A stretch of DNA of 64,000 bases from Sedimenticola_A sp040506895 (GTDB taxonomy: Bacteria; Pseudomonadota; Gammaproteobacteria; Chromatiales; Chromatiaceae). Shown piece after piece: positions 33,668 through 42,403 of the stretch; positions within the stretch are counted from its first letter, which is position 1, and every line of letters begins with the position of its first letter. Where the stretch lies: contig JBEVVY010000001.1 of the NCBI GenBank assembly GCA_040506895.1, forward strand, positions 2,589,116-2,653,115, read 5' to 3'. A program made the translations under genes and the position numbers. Below the pieces are notes generated by a model. That model was given only the letters and a program-made list of their open reading frames with translations, made no database searches and was not told the origin of the DNA.

Positions 33668-34219
33668 TCAGGGTCTGACCAGGGCGGTTTCAACCTCGTC
33701 ACGTTTTGCCCGCCCCTCCAGCGCCTCGATCAACTCGAGGGCGAAATCCATGGCAGTACCCGGCCCCCGGGAGGTGATCACCTTGTCATCCCTGATCACC
33801 GGCTGAAGGTCCACATCCACCTGGGGAAGATCCATGCCGTCCAGCACGCCGGGGTAACCTGTCGCCTTTTTGCCATTCAGGATACCGTTGCTGGCAAGTA
33901 CCTTGGGTGCGGCACAGATGGCCGCGGTATAAGCCCCTTCGGACTGCATACGACTCAGCAGCTGGTGAACCCTGGGGTCATTGTCGAGATGATCGGAACC
34001 GGGCAGGCCACCGGGCAGGATGATCATGTCGAAGGCCTGCTCCATCACCTCGTCGAGGGTCGTATCGGGGAGCAGCACCACCCCCCTGCTCGCCTTGACG
34101 GGCCCCGCCTCGAGTCCGGCGGTAACCACCTCCACACCGGCGCGGCGCAGCAGATCGATGATGGTTACTGCTTCGAGTTCTTCGCAACCTTGGGCGAGGG
34201 GGACGAGTGTGCGGGCCAT
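33668..34219 (-). CDS. DJ-1/PfpI family protein (YajL-like)
   Basis: The product is 183 residues. The start MARTLVPLAQGCEELEAVTIIDLLRRAGVEV is close to YajL/DJ-1, with the acidic residue E14-E15 and the nucleophile C102 in AAICAAPKVLA. ILPGGLPGSDHL is also typical. The family protects against oxidative and electrophile stress; a deglycase activity is debated. Its start overlaps the end of the polysaccharide deacetylase gene by 55 bases in another frame. Confidence 0.94.
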   Translation of the reverse strand: MARTLVPLAQGCEELEAVTIIDLLRRAGVEVVTAGLEAGPVKASRGVVLLPDTTLDEVMEQAFDMIILPGGLPGSDHLDNDPRVHQLLSRMQSEGAYTAAICAAPKVLASNGILNGKKATGYPGVLDGMDLPQVDVDLQPVIRDDKVITSRGPGTAMDFALELIEALEGRAKRDEVETALVRP

Positions 34220-35013
34220 GGGTTGTTTCTCCTTTGAAGTTCGATCATCTCCGATGCGCTGATCAGCTGAACACCATGCAGACCGGGGTCGGAAAGCAGC
34301 TCCTGCAGCACCTCGGCTGTCTCGGGATAGGGGTGGCCGATACCGATGGCGAAGCCCTGTTTCCTGGCCTTCTGCACAAGCTGCCTGAACTGCGCCCTGA
34401 TCGCTTCGGGATCGCGGACGTTGTCCAGAAAGACATCCCGGCTCGCTGCCGGCACCTCGTACTCACGTGCCAGCAGGTGTGCCACCGAGTCGCCGCTTGT
34501 CCTGCTGTCGATAAAGTAGAGATCGCCAAGCTTGCCTATTCCCTCCATCAGCCAGGCCATGGCACCGGGGTGGCGGGTGAGCAGGCTGCCCATGTGATTG
34601 TTGATCCCCTTGGCGTGGGGAATTGAATTGAGTGCCTGCAGCAGGGTCCGCTTGAAGGCGCTCTCCGTCTGGTGGAGCGTCAGCCCGCCGGGGCCCAGGG
34701 GGTTGTTGTCGTGGGACTGCATCGGCAGATGCAACATCACCTCTTTGCCCCTGCTGTTCGCCTCGATTGCCAGCTTTCTGGCGTGGGGCGTATGCGGGAG
34801 AAAGGCGTAGGTCACCTTGCCCGGAATGGCCAGGGCCTTGCGACCCCATCCGCCATGGTAGCCCATGTCATCGATGACAATGGCGATGGCCGGTCGCAGT
34901 TGATCGGTGTCAGCCGACTCTTCGGCGGCAGCGACCGAAACACTCCACAGGAGACAGAGCAGTGCCGCCAATGTGCGGCAAGATGTTGCTCTTGTACCGT
35001 GAAGTGGATTCAT
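34165..35013 (-). CDS. Divergent polysaccharide deacetylase family protein
   Basis: The product is 282 residues with a signal peptide (TLAALLCLLWSVSVAAAEES). The exported domain has the motifs IAIVIDDMGYHGGWGRKAL, VMLHLPMQSHDNNPLGPGGL, KGINNHMGSLLTRH and FAIGIGHPYPETAEVL. This is the YibQ-like family of divergent NodB-fold proteins found after envC in gammaproteobacteria. An envelope role is likely, but the substrate is unknown. It starts five bases after ctpA ends. Confidence 0.92.
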   Translation of the reverse strand: MNPLHGTRATSCRTLAALLCLLWSVSVAAAEESADTDQLRPAIAIVIDDMGYHGGWGRKALAIPGKVTYAFLPHTPHARKLAIEANSRGKEVMLHLPMQSHDNNPLGPGGLTLHQTESAFKRTLLQALNSIPHAKGINNHMGSLLTRHPGAMAWLMEGIGKLGDLYFIDSRTSGDSVAHLLAREYEVPAASRDVFLDNVRDPEAIRAQFRQLVQKARKQGFAIGIGHPYPETAEVLQELLSDPGLHGVQLISASEMIELQRRNNPWPAHSSPSPKVAKNSKQ

Positions 35014-35018
35014 GGTCG

Positions 35019-36335
35019 TTACGATTTCCGTTGCAGTATATAGAGCCCCTTGAGGAGATTCAGGGCTTCGTTGAGCTGGTAGTCCTTCTCTGCCAGGGAG
35101 CGGCCGTTTTCGTCGTTCTGCTGGTCACCGGCATCCCCGTCACCCGGCTTGCCCTCGTCCCCGTTCTCCAGGTGACCGGCCAGGTCGGCCTCCTTGATGC
35201 TCTGCTCTTTACCGCCGTTGACCGCCTCGACCTTCAGGTTGGAGAGCACGATGTCGGGCTCGATCCCCTCTGCCTGGATCGAACGGCCCGAGGGTGTGAA
35301 ATAGCGTGCCGTGGTCAGCTTGATCGCGGTGCTGTTGTTGACCGGGATGATGGTCTGTACCGAACCCTTGCCGAAGGTGCGGCTGCCCATGATCACCGCC
35401 CGCTGGTTGTCCTGCAGGGCACCGGCAACGATCTCTGAGGCCGAGGCCGACCCGCCGTTGACCAGCACCACCATGGGCGCACCCTCCATCACATCATCGG
35501 GTGCCGCGCTGAAATCGAGCTTGGATTCGTCGACCCGGCCCTTGGTATAGACGATATCCCCCTCGCTGAGAAAGGCGTCGCTCACGGACACGGCGCCATT
35601 GAGTACGCCACCCGGGTTGTTGCGCAGGTCGAGAATCAGCCCCTTCAGGCCGTTGCCGCTCTTCGACTTGAGCTCGCTGATCAGCTTGAGCATATCCTCG
35701 GTGGTGCGGGCCTGGAAGTGGGCGATGCGCAGGTAGGCGAAATCATCTTCCAGCAACCGGCCCTTGACGCTGACCACCTTGATGATGTCGCGCACGATGG
35801 TGATCTCGATGGGTTTCTCGGTGCCTTCGCGGACGATGGTCAGCACGATCTCGGTGCCCGGCTTACCGCGCATGATATTGACCGCCTCGTCCAGGTTCAT
35901 GCCCTTGATCGGTTTGCCATCCAGCTTGACGATCAGGTCGCCGGCCTGGACACCTGCCCTTTGCGCGGGGGTATCGTCGATTGGCGCGATCACCTTGACG
36001 AAGCCGTCTTCCATGCCCACCTCGATACCGAGGCCGCCAAACTCGCCCTTGGTGCCGACCTGAAGGTCCTGGAACTCCTCGGCATTGAGATAGGAGGAGT
36101 GGGGGTCGAGACCGGAGAGCATGCCGCGAATGGCGTACTCAAGCAGTTCCCTGTCGTCCACCGGTTCGACGTAGTCCTGCTTGATCCGGCCGAAGATATC
36201 CGCAAATGCCCGCAGCTCCTGCATCGGCAATCCGTTATCCCCGGCCTTCTCAGCACTGGCCATCTGACCGAGCATCATGCCGGAGGCGCTCAGCCCCAGC
36301 GAAAATGCCACTACCAGTCGCAGGCTCTGCTTCAT
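35019..36335 (-). CDS. ctpA: C-terminal processing peptidase CtpA (S41 family)
   Basis: The product is 438 residues with an N-terminal signal/anchor (LRLVVAFSLGLSASGMMLG). A PDZ domain lies at about 95-180 (FGGLGIEVGMEDGFVKVIAPI). The S41 catalytic region has LRNNPGGVLNGAV, Ser298 in VNGGSASASE and Lys323 in GSRTFGKGSVQT; the Ser-Lys spacing of 25 is that of known CTPs. It acts in the periplasm, trimming envelope proteins or peptidoglycan hydrolases. The acidic, Gly-rich tail (~395-425) is low complexity. It is coupled to envC by a four-base overlap. Confidence 0.96.
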   Translation of the reverse strand: MKQSLRLVVAFSLGLSASGMMLGQMASAEKAGDNGLPMQELRAFADIFGRIKQDYVEPVDDRELLEYAIRGMLSGLDPHSSYLNAEEFQDLQVGTKGEFGGLGIEVGMEDGFVKVIAPIDDTPAQRAGVQAGDLIVKLDGKPIKGMNLDEAVNIMRGKPGTEIVLTIVREGTEKPIEITIVRDIIKVVSVKGRLLEDDFAYLRIAHFQARTTEDMLKLISELKSKSGNGLKGLILDLRNNPGGVLNGAVSVSDAFLSEGDIVYTKGRVDESKLDFSAAPDDVMEGAPMVVLVNGGSASASEIVAGALQDNQRAVIMGSRTFGKGSVQTIIPVNNSTAIKLTTARYFTPSGRSIQAEGIEPDIVLSNLKVEAVNGGKEQSIKEADLAGHLENGDEGKPGDGDAGDQQNDENGRSLAEKDYQLNEALNLLKGLYILQRKS

Positions 36336-37591
36336 ACCCTGTCCTCTGTCTTGCTGGGCGGCTGCAGGGGCAGCCTGCCGTTTGATGTGTCTCGGGGCAG
36401 TGCACCGACACGATTACCCCGGGATCTCTTGCACCATCTGACCGGATTTACCGGTTTGCCATTGTACCTGATGCCAAAATACACGCCTGAGTTGAGTTGT
36501 CCACCACTGTTTCCCACCAGTGCGACAGGCTCCCCGGGTTCGACCCACTCACCGGTCTCCTTGAACAAGCTCTGGTTATGGCCGTAAAGGGTCATGTAGC
36601 CATCGCCGTGATCGATGATAATCAGCAGGCCGAAGCCCCTCAGCCAGTCTGCAAAAGCGACCCGGCCATGATGTACCGCCCTGACCTCGCGACCTTCGGG
36701 GGCGGAGATCAGTACGCCGTCCCACTTCAGGCTGCCCGCCTTGGTGGTACCAAAGCGGGCCTTGAGCCGCCCCTTGGCGGGCCAGGTCATGCGACCCTTG
36801 CGCTGCTTGAAGCTCTTGGCACTCTCCCCTTCCAGGGGCAGGGCCATGTACTCCTCCTGCAACCGGCTGACCAGTGACTTGAGCTCCTTCTCGTTCAGTT
36901 CCAGCCCCTTCAGCTCCTGGCCCTTGTTCCTGATACTGGCGTTGAGGGCGGAGACGATCTGGCGACGCGCGCCGTACCTCTCCTCCAGCCTGGTCTTTTC
37001 TGCCAGCTCCTTCGCCTGCAGCTCCTTCAGGCGCCTCTCTTCCGCGCTGATCTCCTGTTCAGTGCGGGCGATCGATTCGAGGGTCTTGTTGATCTCGTTG
37101 ATGCGCTCCGCGCGGGCACGATTGAAGTAATCGTAATACACCATCACCCGGCTGACTACGGATGGATCCTGTTGATTGAGAAGAATTTTCAGCCGCTCCT
37201 GGCGGCCCATGGCGTAGGCGGTACGCATCTGGATGGCCAGTTCATCGCGCTGTCCGATCAGCGCCTTGTGCTGGCTGGAGCGGACATCCTGCAGGGTGGC
37301 GAGGCGCTCCTGCTGGCGCCCAAGACTCCCGGCAAGCACCCGCAGGCGCCGAGCCGAGCGACCGATCTCCTGCTCGGCGGTTCGCAGTTCCGCCTCGAGT
37401 TCACGCTGTTTTTGCTGCTGCTGTCCAAGCTCGCTTTTCAGCGTCTTGATATCGTGCTGGAGCTGTTGCAGCTCCTGCTCCTTGCCCTGAACCGACGGAT
37501 CGGCAACCGATACGGGTGCGCTAAGGGTGAGTGCGACCGACAGTGCTGCCGCAGCAAACAGAGGACTGCCGCGGCACTCTGCCAGCCCCAT
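36332..37591 (-). CDS. envC: EnvC-like murein hydrolase activator
   Basis: The product is 419 residues: a signal peptide, long coiled coils (about 30-260, for example QELQQLQHDIKTLKSELG) and a C-terminal M23/LytM-like domain. In that domain the catalytic His/Asp positions are degenerate (VRAVHHGRVAFADWLRGFG; LIIIDHGDGYMTLYGHN), as in E. coli EnvC. This indicates an activator of amidases at the septum and not a peptidase itself. It starts by overlapping the gpmI stop by one base and precedes ctpA. Confidence 0.95.
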   Translation of the reverse strand: MGLAECRGSPLFAAAALSVALTLSAPVSVADPSVQGKEQELQQLQHDIKTLKSELGQQQQKQRELEAELRTAEQEIGRSARRLRVLAGSLGRQQERLATLQDVRSSQHKALIGQRDELAIQMRTAYAMGRQERLKILLNQQDPSVVSRVMVYYDYFNRARAERINEINKTLESIARTEQEISAEERRLKELQAKELAEKTRLEERYGARRQIVSALNASIRNKGQELKGLELNEKELKSLVSRLQEEYMALPLEGESAKSFKQRKGRMTWPAKGRLKARFGTTKAGSLKWDGVLISAPEGREVRAVHHGRVAFADWLRGFGLLIIIDHGDGYMTLYGHNQSLFKETGEWVEPGEPVALVGNSGGQLNSGVYFGIRYNGKPVNPVRWCKRSRGNRVGALPRDTSNGRLPLQPPSKTEDRV

Positions 37592-39156
37592 CAGGCCGCC
37601 TGCTCTCCATCTTCGGGAAACTGCAGCAGGCTGTGACCCTTCATTTCGGATGGCAGCTTGAGATCCATGATATGCAGCAGGGTCGGCGCAATATCACACA
37701 GCGCACCATCCTCCATCAGGTCAGCCTTGCGCCCGACATAGACCAGCGGCACCGGGTTCTGGGTGTGGGCCGTATGGGCCTGGTCGTTTTCAGGGTCCTG
37801 CATCTGCTCCGCATTGCCATGGTCGGCGGTGATCAGCAGCTCTCCCCCGACCCGGTGCAGTGCCGACGTGACACGACCAAGGCAGTGGTCGAGGGTCTCG
37901 ATCGCCTTCACCGCCGCCTCGTAATCGCCGGTGTGTCCCACCATGTCGGAGTTGGCGTAGTTGCAGATGATCGCGTCGTACTTGTCACTTTCGATCGCCT
38001 CCACCAGGTGGTCGGTGACCTCGTGGGCGCTCATCTCCGGCTGGAGATCGTAGGTGGCGACTTTTGGCGACTGCACCAGGATCCTGTCCTCTCCCTCGAA
38101 GACCTCTTCCCGGCCACCATTGAAGAAGAAGGTGACGTGGGCGTACTTCTCGGTCTCGGCCAGCCTGAGCTGACGCAGGCCTAGGTTGGCGATGTACTCC
38201 CCGAAGACGTTGCTCAGCCGCTCCGGCGGAAAGGCCACGGGGATATCGAAATCCTTGTTGTACTGTGTGAGGCTGACGAAGCAGCTCAGCTTGGGCGTGC
38301 GTTTGCGCTCAAAACCGCTGAAGTCTGGCTCGATAAAGGCCTTGGTCAGCTGGCGGGCCCGGTCGGAACGGTAGTTCATGAACATCACCGTATCACCGTC
38401 TTCCACGGTGACCGGGCTCTCGCCGGGAGGAACCACGCAGGTGGCTTTCACAAACTCGTCGCTCTCGCCCCGGTCATAGGCCATCTGCAGGGCGGTGAGG
38501 GCATCCGGGGCCTGGTGTTCACACGCACCGAGTGTCAGCAGGTCGTAAGCCTCCTGCACCCGTTCCCAGCGGCGGTCGCGATCCATGGCGTAGAATCGGC
38601 CGATGATACTGGCCACGTAACCGGTACCCAGCTCTTCGAAAGTGGCGCTGATCTTTTCCAGGGAGGGCTGGGCACTCTTGGGCGGCATGTCGCGCCCATC
38701 AAGAAATGCGTGTACGTACACCTTCTTGGCACCGCGCTCCACCGCCAGCCTGGCCATGGCGTGTATGTGGTCCTCGTGGCTGTGCACCCCACCGGGGGAG
38801 AGCAGGCCGAAAATGTGCACTGCCTTGCCCTTCTCTATCGCCTTGTCGACCGCATCTGTCAGGGTACGATTGGTGTAGAACGAGCCAGTGCGGACCGAAC
38901 GGCTGACACGGGTGAATTCCTGGTAGACCACCCGGCCGGCACCCAGGTTGAGATGACCCACCTCGGAGTTGCCCATCTGTCCCGCAGGCAGGCCGACTTC
39001 AGCGCCGGAGGTACGGATCAGCGTACGGGGGTGTTCCTTCCACAGGCGGTCCCAAACCGGGGTACGGGCCATGTTGATGGCGTTGAACTCCTCCGCTTCA
39101 CGATACCCCCAACCGTCCAGAATGATCAGAACGGCCGGCTTTGCTCTGGCTGACAT
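37591..39156 (-). CDS. gpmI: 2,3-bisphosphoglycerate-independent phosphoglycerate mutase
   Basis: It interconverts 3- and 2-phosphoglycerate in glycolysis/gluconeogenesis using manganese. The product is 521 residues, alkaline-phosphatase superfamily. The metal aspartate is in VLIILDGWG, the phosphoserine is S64 in QMGNSEVGHLN, and later metal sites are YANSDMVGHTGDYEAAVKAIE and ITADHGNAEQM. It is the first gene of the gpmI-envC-ctpA-deacetylase operon, the gammaproteobacterial order. Confidence 0.98.
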   Translation of the reverse strand: MSARAKPAVLIILDGWGYREAEEFNAINMARTPVWDRLWKEHPRTLIRTSGAEVGLPAGQMGNSEVGHLNLGAGRVVYQEFTRVSRSVRTGSFYTNRTLTDAVDKAIEKGKAVHIFGLLSPGGVHSHEDHIHAMARLAVERGAKKVYVHAFLDGRDMPPKSAQPSLEKISATFEELGTGYVASIIGRFYAMDRDRRWERVQEAYDLLTLGACEHQAPDALTALQMAYDRGESDEFVKATCVVPPGESPVTVEDGDTVMFMNYRSDRARQLTKAFIEPDFSGFERKRTPKLSCFVSLTQYNKDFDIPVAFPPERLSNVFGEYIANLGLRQLRLAETEKYAHVTFFFNGGREEVFEGEDRILVQSPKVATYDLQPEMSAHEVTDHLVEAIESDKYDAIICNYANSDMVGHTGDYEAAVKAIETLDHCLGRVTSALHRVGGELLITADHGNAEQMQDPENDQAHTAHTQNPVPLVYVGRKADLMEDGALCDIAPTLLHIMDLKLPSEMKGHSLLQFPEDGEQAA

Positions 39157-39431
39157 CTATTTGAGACCCTCAGAAAAAATTACTACACCGGGCTAACCCG
39201 TTGAAAAAGCGCACTATTAAAACATTTTTGGTCATGTGCGAGAAGTTCAAGGGGCAGATCGTATTCATTTCTACAAGGATAACGTCTATTGATTGTTTAA
39301 AAAACGGCCAATAAGAGGACAAATTCCTACCCAAAATTGCGTATTTCCATTATCAACCCATTGAAATATCCTCAAATTTACCGTAAAACAGCTTATTACT
39401 TTATTATGTCCCTTTAACGAAGGCATACTGC

Positions 39432-39803
39432 ATGGAAAATAAATTTGGGAGCCCCAAGAAACCTGTCCTCGAGGCAGACAGCGAACTCCACGGAAACCTG
39501 GAGAGTCTGCTGGCTGGTGACGAGGATATTGAGCGCGCCTCCCGCTCACTCAAGGCTATGTCGCACCCCCTGCGCCTGAAGATCCTCTGCACCCTGGGAG
39601 GCCAGGAAGTGAGTGTCCAGGATATCGTCGAGCAGGTCGGCACATCCCAGAGCAACATCTCCCAGCACCTGGCGATCCTGCGTGACAAGGGCATTCTCGC
39701 CTCCCGGAAGGATGCCAACAGGGTCTACTACCGGGTCAGCGACTCCCGCACCCTGCAACTGATCGGCATGATGCGCGAGGTCTTCTGCACCCACGCCCAC
39801 TGA
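39432..39803 (+). CDS. ArsR-family transcriptional regulator
   Basis: The product is 123 residues. A winged helix-turn-helix is formed by ASRSLKAMSHPLRLKILCTL, VSVQDIVEQVGTSQSNISQHL and the wing ILASRKDANRVYYRVSD. Possible thiol or metal ligands are the cysteine in ILCTLGG and the C-terminal CTHAH. The DxC-box of classical arsenic sensors is not seen, so the signal is unknown. It stands alone, with 275 AT-rich bases upstream and its own strong terminator. Confidence 0.93.
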   Translation: MENKFGSPKKPVLEADSELHGNLESLLAGDEDIERASRSLKAMSHPLRLKILCTLGGQEVSVQDIVEQVGTSQSNISQHLAILRDKGILASRKDANRVYYRVSDSRTLQLIGMMREVFCTHAH

Positions 39804-39832
39804 GCCGGATACCCCGCTGCAATGAATCAAAT

Positions 39833-39868
39833 AAACGGGAAACATCAGTTTCCCGTTTTGTTTTTTTC
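39833..39868 (+). terminator. Rho-independent terminator after the ArsR gene
   Basis: A perfect stem AAACGGGAAAC / GTTTCCCGTTT with an ATCA loop is followed by a run of T interrupted once by G (to 39868). It lies about 30 bases after the stop. Confidence 0.92.
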
Positions 39869-39924
39869 TCCCTGCGCTAAAATGGCCGCTCCATTATCAA
39901 GACGAACCCAACGCTGACAAATCT

Positions 39925-40353
39925 ATGCAACAGTTAATTGAATTCGCCGGCAACCATCTCTTTCTCGTGCTGGCCCTGTTTGTGGTCCTCGCGCTGCTGA
40001 TCCAGAACCTGCTCGCCAGCAGCGGCAAGTTCTCCGTGCAGCCTGCCGGAGCGACGGATCTGATCAACCGGGAAGATGCGGTGGTCGTGGATGTCCGCCC
40101 GATGAACGATTTCTCCAAAGGGCACATTATCAATGCCATCAACATCCCCTCCAACTCGTTGAAGAATCAGCTTGGACAGCTCGAAAAGGATAAGGACAAG
40201 CCGATCATCATGGCCTGCCGTTCTGGCGCCCAGTCTTCCGCAGCCTGCAAGGTTCTGCGCAAGGAGGGCTTCGAAAAGGTCTACAACCTGCATGGCGGCA
40301 TGCTGGCCTGGGAGAGCGCCAACCTGCCGGTGAGCCGGAAACGAAAGAAATAG
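39925..40353 (+). CDS. Membrane-anchored rhodanese-like protein (YibN type)
   Basis: The product is 142 residues. One N-terminal transmembrane helix (HLFLVLALFVVLALLIQNLL) is followed by a single rhodanese domain with VVVDVRPMNDFSKGHI and the active loop C98-RSGAQS. The protein matches YibN, which lies upstream of secB in E. coli. The glutaredoxin gene that sits between yibN and secB there is missing here. A persulfide-carrier role is predicted from the intact cysteine. Confidence 0.93.
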   Translation: MQQLIEFAGNHLFLVLALFVVLALLIQNLLASSGKFSVQPAGATDLINREDAVVVDVRPMNDFSKGHIINAINIPSNSLKNQLGQLEKDKDKPIIMACRSGAQSSAACKVLRKEGFEKVYNLHGGMLAWESANLPVSRKRKK

Positions 40354-40405
40354 AGCGGCATCGGCGATGCCGTATGTCCATGGTTAACACAACTGGAACT
40401 GAACA

Positions 40406-40873
40406 ATGACCGAGAATGCCCAGCCGGAACAAGCGGCACCCGAATTCGCCCTGCAGCGTATCTACATAAAGGATGTCTCCTTCGAGACCCCCAACTCCCC
40501 CACCATCTTCAACGAGCAGTGGAGCCCGGAGTCCAGCCTCAACCTGAACAGCAATGTCGAGAAGGTGGGCGAAGACCTCTACGAAGTGGTGCTGAACGTG
40601 ACCGTCACCACCAAGCTCGGTGACAAGACCGCCTACCTGGTCGAGATCCAGCAGGCTGGCGTTTTTCACGTAAAGGGGTTTCCCGAGGCCGAGATGGGAC
40701 CGATGATGGGTGCCTACTGCCCCAACATCCTCTTCCCCTACGCCCGCGAGGCGATCTCCGACCTGGTCTCCAAGGGAAGCTTCCCCCAGCTGCTGCTGAC
40801 CCCGGTCAATTTCGACGCCCTCTATGCCCAGCACATGCAGGAGCGTGAGGCCCGGCAGGCCAAGACCAACTGA
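40406..40873 (+). CDS. secB: Protein-export chaperone SecB
   Basis: The product is 155 residues. It holds preproteins unfolded and delivers them to SecA. Landmarks are FALQRIYIKDVSFETPNSP, VGEDLYEVVLNVTVTTKLGDKTAYLVEIQQAGVF, and YCPNILFPYAREAISDLVSKGSFPQLLLTPVNFDALY. The gene lies between the rhodanese and gpsA as in E. coli. Confidence 0.98.
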   Translation: MTENAQPEQAAPEFALQRIYIKDVSFETPNSPTIFNEQWSPESSLNLNSNVEKVGEDLYEVVLNVTVTTKLGDKTAYLVEIQQAGVFHVKGFPEAEMGPMMGAYCPNILFPYAREAISDLVSKGSFPQLLLTPVNFDALYAQHMQEREARQAKTN

Positions 40874-40880
40874 TCCGTCC

Positions 40881-41888
40881 ATGCCTGGAAAGCAGCCCGT
40901 CATCGCGGTACTCGGCGCCGGTTCCTGGGGGACCGCGCTCGCCATTCTACTGTGCCGTAACGGTGCAGAGGTCAGGCTCTGGGGGCATCTGCAATCCGAG
41001 ATCGATGCCCTGCTTGCCGACGGCGAGAACCGCGCATATATACCGGGCATACCCTTTCCGCAAGGCATAGCACCGACCACCGACCTTGCCGCTGCCGTCG
41101 ATGGTGCGGATGAAGTGCTGGTGGTGGTGCCCAGCCACGCCTTCAGACAGACCATGCAGCGGCTGGAGCCCCTGCTCGGAACAGACACCTCTGTCAGCTG
41201 GGCCACCAAGGGACTGGAACCGAAGAGCGGAAAACTCCTGCACCAGGTTGCACAGGAGGAGCTCGGCGATCGTCCAATCGCCGTGATCTCCGGCCCCAGC
41301 TTTGCCAAGGAGGTCGCCCGGGGACTGCCCACCGCCGTCACCGTCGCCTCCACCTCCTCCGCCCATGCCGAGCGCCTTGCAGAGTACCTCCACTCGGAGG
41401 TGTTTCGCGCCTACACCAGTGACGACATCATCGGCCTGGAGGTGGGCGGTGCGGCAAAGAACGTGATGGCCATTGCCGCCGGTATCGCCGATGGCCTCGG
41501 TTTCGGTGCCAACACCCGTGCCGCGCTGATCACCCGTGGCCTGGCAGAGATCATGCGTCTTGGCCTGGCCCTGGGTGGCAAACCTGAAACCTTCATGGGT
41601 CTCGGCGGCCTGGGCGATCTGACCCTCACCTGCACCGATGACCAGTCACGCAATCGCAGAATGGGCCTGGCCCTGGCCAGGGGACTCAGCATCGAAGAGG
41701 CGCGGGCAGAGATCGGCCAGGAGGTGGAAGGGGTGAAGACGGCCCGCGAAGTCCACAACAGGGCACAGGAGCTGGGTATCGACATGCCCCTGAGCGAGCA
41801 GACCTACCTGGTGCTGTTCCAGGGTCTGGATCCGAAGACCGCGGTCCACAACCTGATGCTGCGCCGGCAGCGGCCGGAAACCGGTTAA
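40881..41888 (+). CDS. gpsA: Glycerol-3-phosphate dehydrogenase [NAD(P)+]
   Basis: It makes sn-glycerol 3-phosphate from DHAP for phospholipids. The product is 335 residues from the ATG at 40881, seven bases after secB. The Rossmann motif is VLGAGSWGTALA. Substrate and catalytic motifs are ISGPSFAKEVARGLPTA, the lysine in VGGAAKNVMAIAAGI, and GLGGLGDLTLTCT. An upstream in-frame extension overlaps secB and is rejected. The cysE gene that follows in E. coli is absent. Confidence 0.98.
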   Translation: MPGKQPVIAVLGAGSWGTALAILLCRNGAEVRLWGHLQSEIDALLADGENRAYIPGIPFPQGIAPTTDLAAAVDGADEVLVVVPSHAFRQTMQRLEPLLGTDTSVSWATKGLEPKSGKLLHQVAQEELGDRPIAVISGPSFAKEVARGLPTAVTVASTSSAHAERLAEYLHSEVFRAYTSDDIIGLEVGGAAKNVMAIAAGIADGLGFGANTRAALITRGLAEIMRLGLALGGKPETFMGLGGLGDLTLTCTDDQSRNRRMGLALARGLSIEEARAEIGQEVEGVKTAREVHNRAQELGIDMPLSEQTYLVLFQGLDPKTAVHNLMLRRQRPETG

Positions 41889-41891
41889 ATA

Positions 41892-42356
41892 CTAGTCGAA
41901 ACCGGCGAAGGCCTGTTGCCGCCAGGCCTCGAAGAGGATCACCGCCACCGCGTTGGATAGATTGAGACTGCGGTTACCGGGCACCATCGGTATACGCAGG
42001 CGTTGTTCGGGAGGCATCTCATCGAGAAGCGCCTGGGGCAGGCCACGGGTTTCCGGTCCGAACAACAGGACATCCCCGGGCTGAAATGTGACCGTGGCGT
42101 AATCGATCCTGCCGCGGGTGGAACAGGCGAAGATCCGGGCCGGTTGCACCGCGTCGCTGAACGAATCGTAGTCAGCATGTTCGGAGACCCGGGCCATGTC
42201 ATGGTAATCGAGGCCGGCCCGCCTCACCTGTTTCTCGTCGAGGCTGAAACCGAGTGGATGAATCAGGTGAAGAGAGCTGCCAGTATTCGCGCACAGGCGT
42301 ATGATATTACCTGTATTGGGCGGTATCTCCGGTTCGTAAAGGGCAACATGAAACAT
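41892..42356 (-). CDS. trmL: tRNA (cytidine(34)-2'-O)-methyltransferase TrmL
   Basis: The product is 154 residues from the ATG at 42356. It methylates the wobble base of two leucine tRNAs in E. coli. It is a SPOUT-class knotted methyltransferase: motif 1 EPEIPPNTGNIIRLCANTG, motif 2 LLFGPETRGLP and motif 3 IPMVPGNRSLNLSNAVAVILFEAWRQ. The 3' end faces gpsA; the 5' end is 47 bases from the divergent pyrD gene. Confidence 0.96.
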   Translation of the reverse strand: MFHVALYEPEIPPNTGNIIRLCANTGSSLHLIHPLGFSLDEKQVRRAGLDYHDMARVSEHADYDSFSDAVQPARIFACSTRGRIDYATVTFQPGDVLLFGPETRGLPQALLDEMPPEQRLRIPMVPGNRSLNLSNAVAVILFEAWRQQAFAGFD

Positions 42357-42403
42357 GGCAGGCGGCCGCTCATTATTAAAGTAACTGCTTACGGAAGCAC
42401 TCA

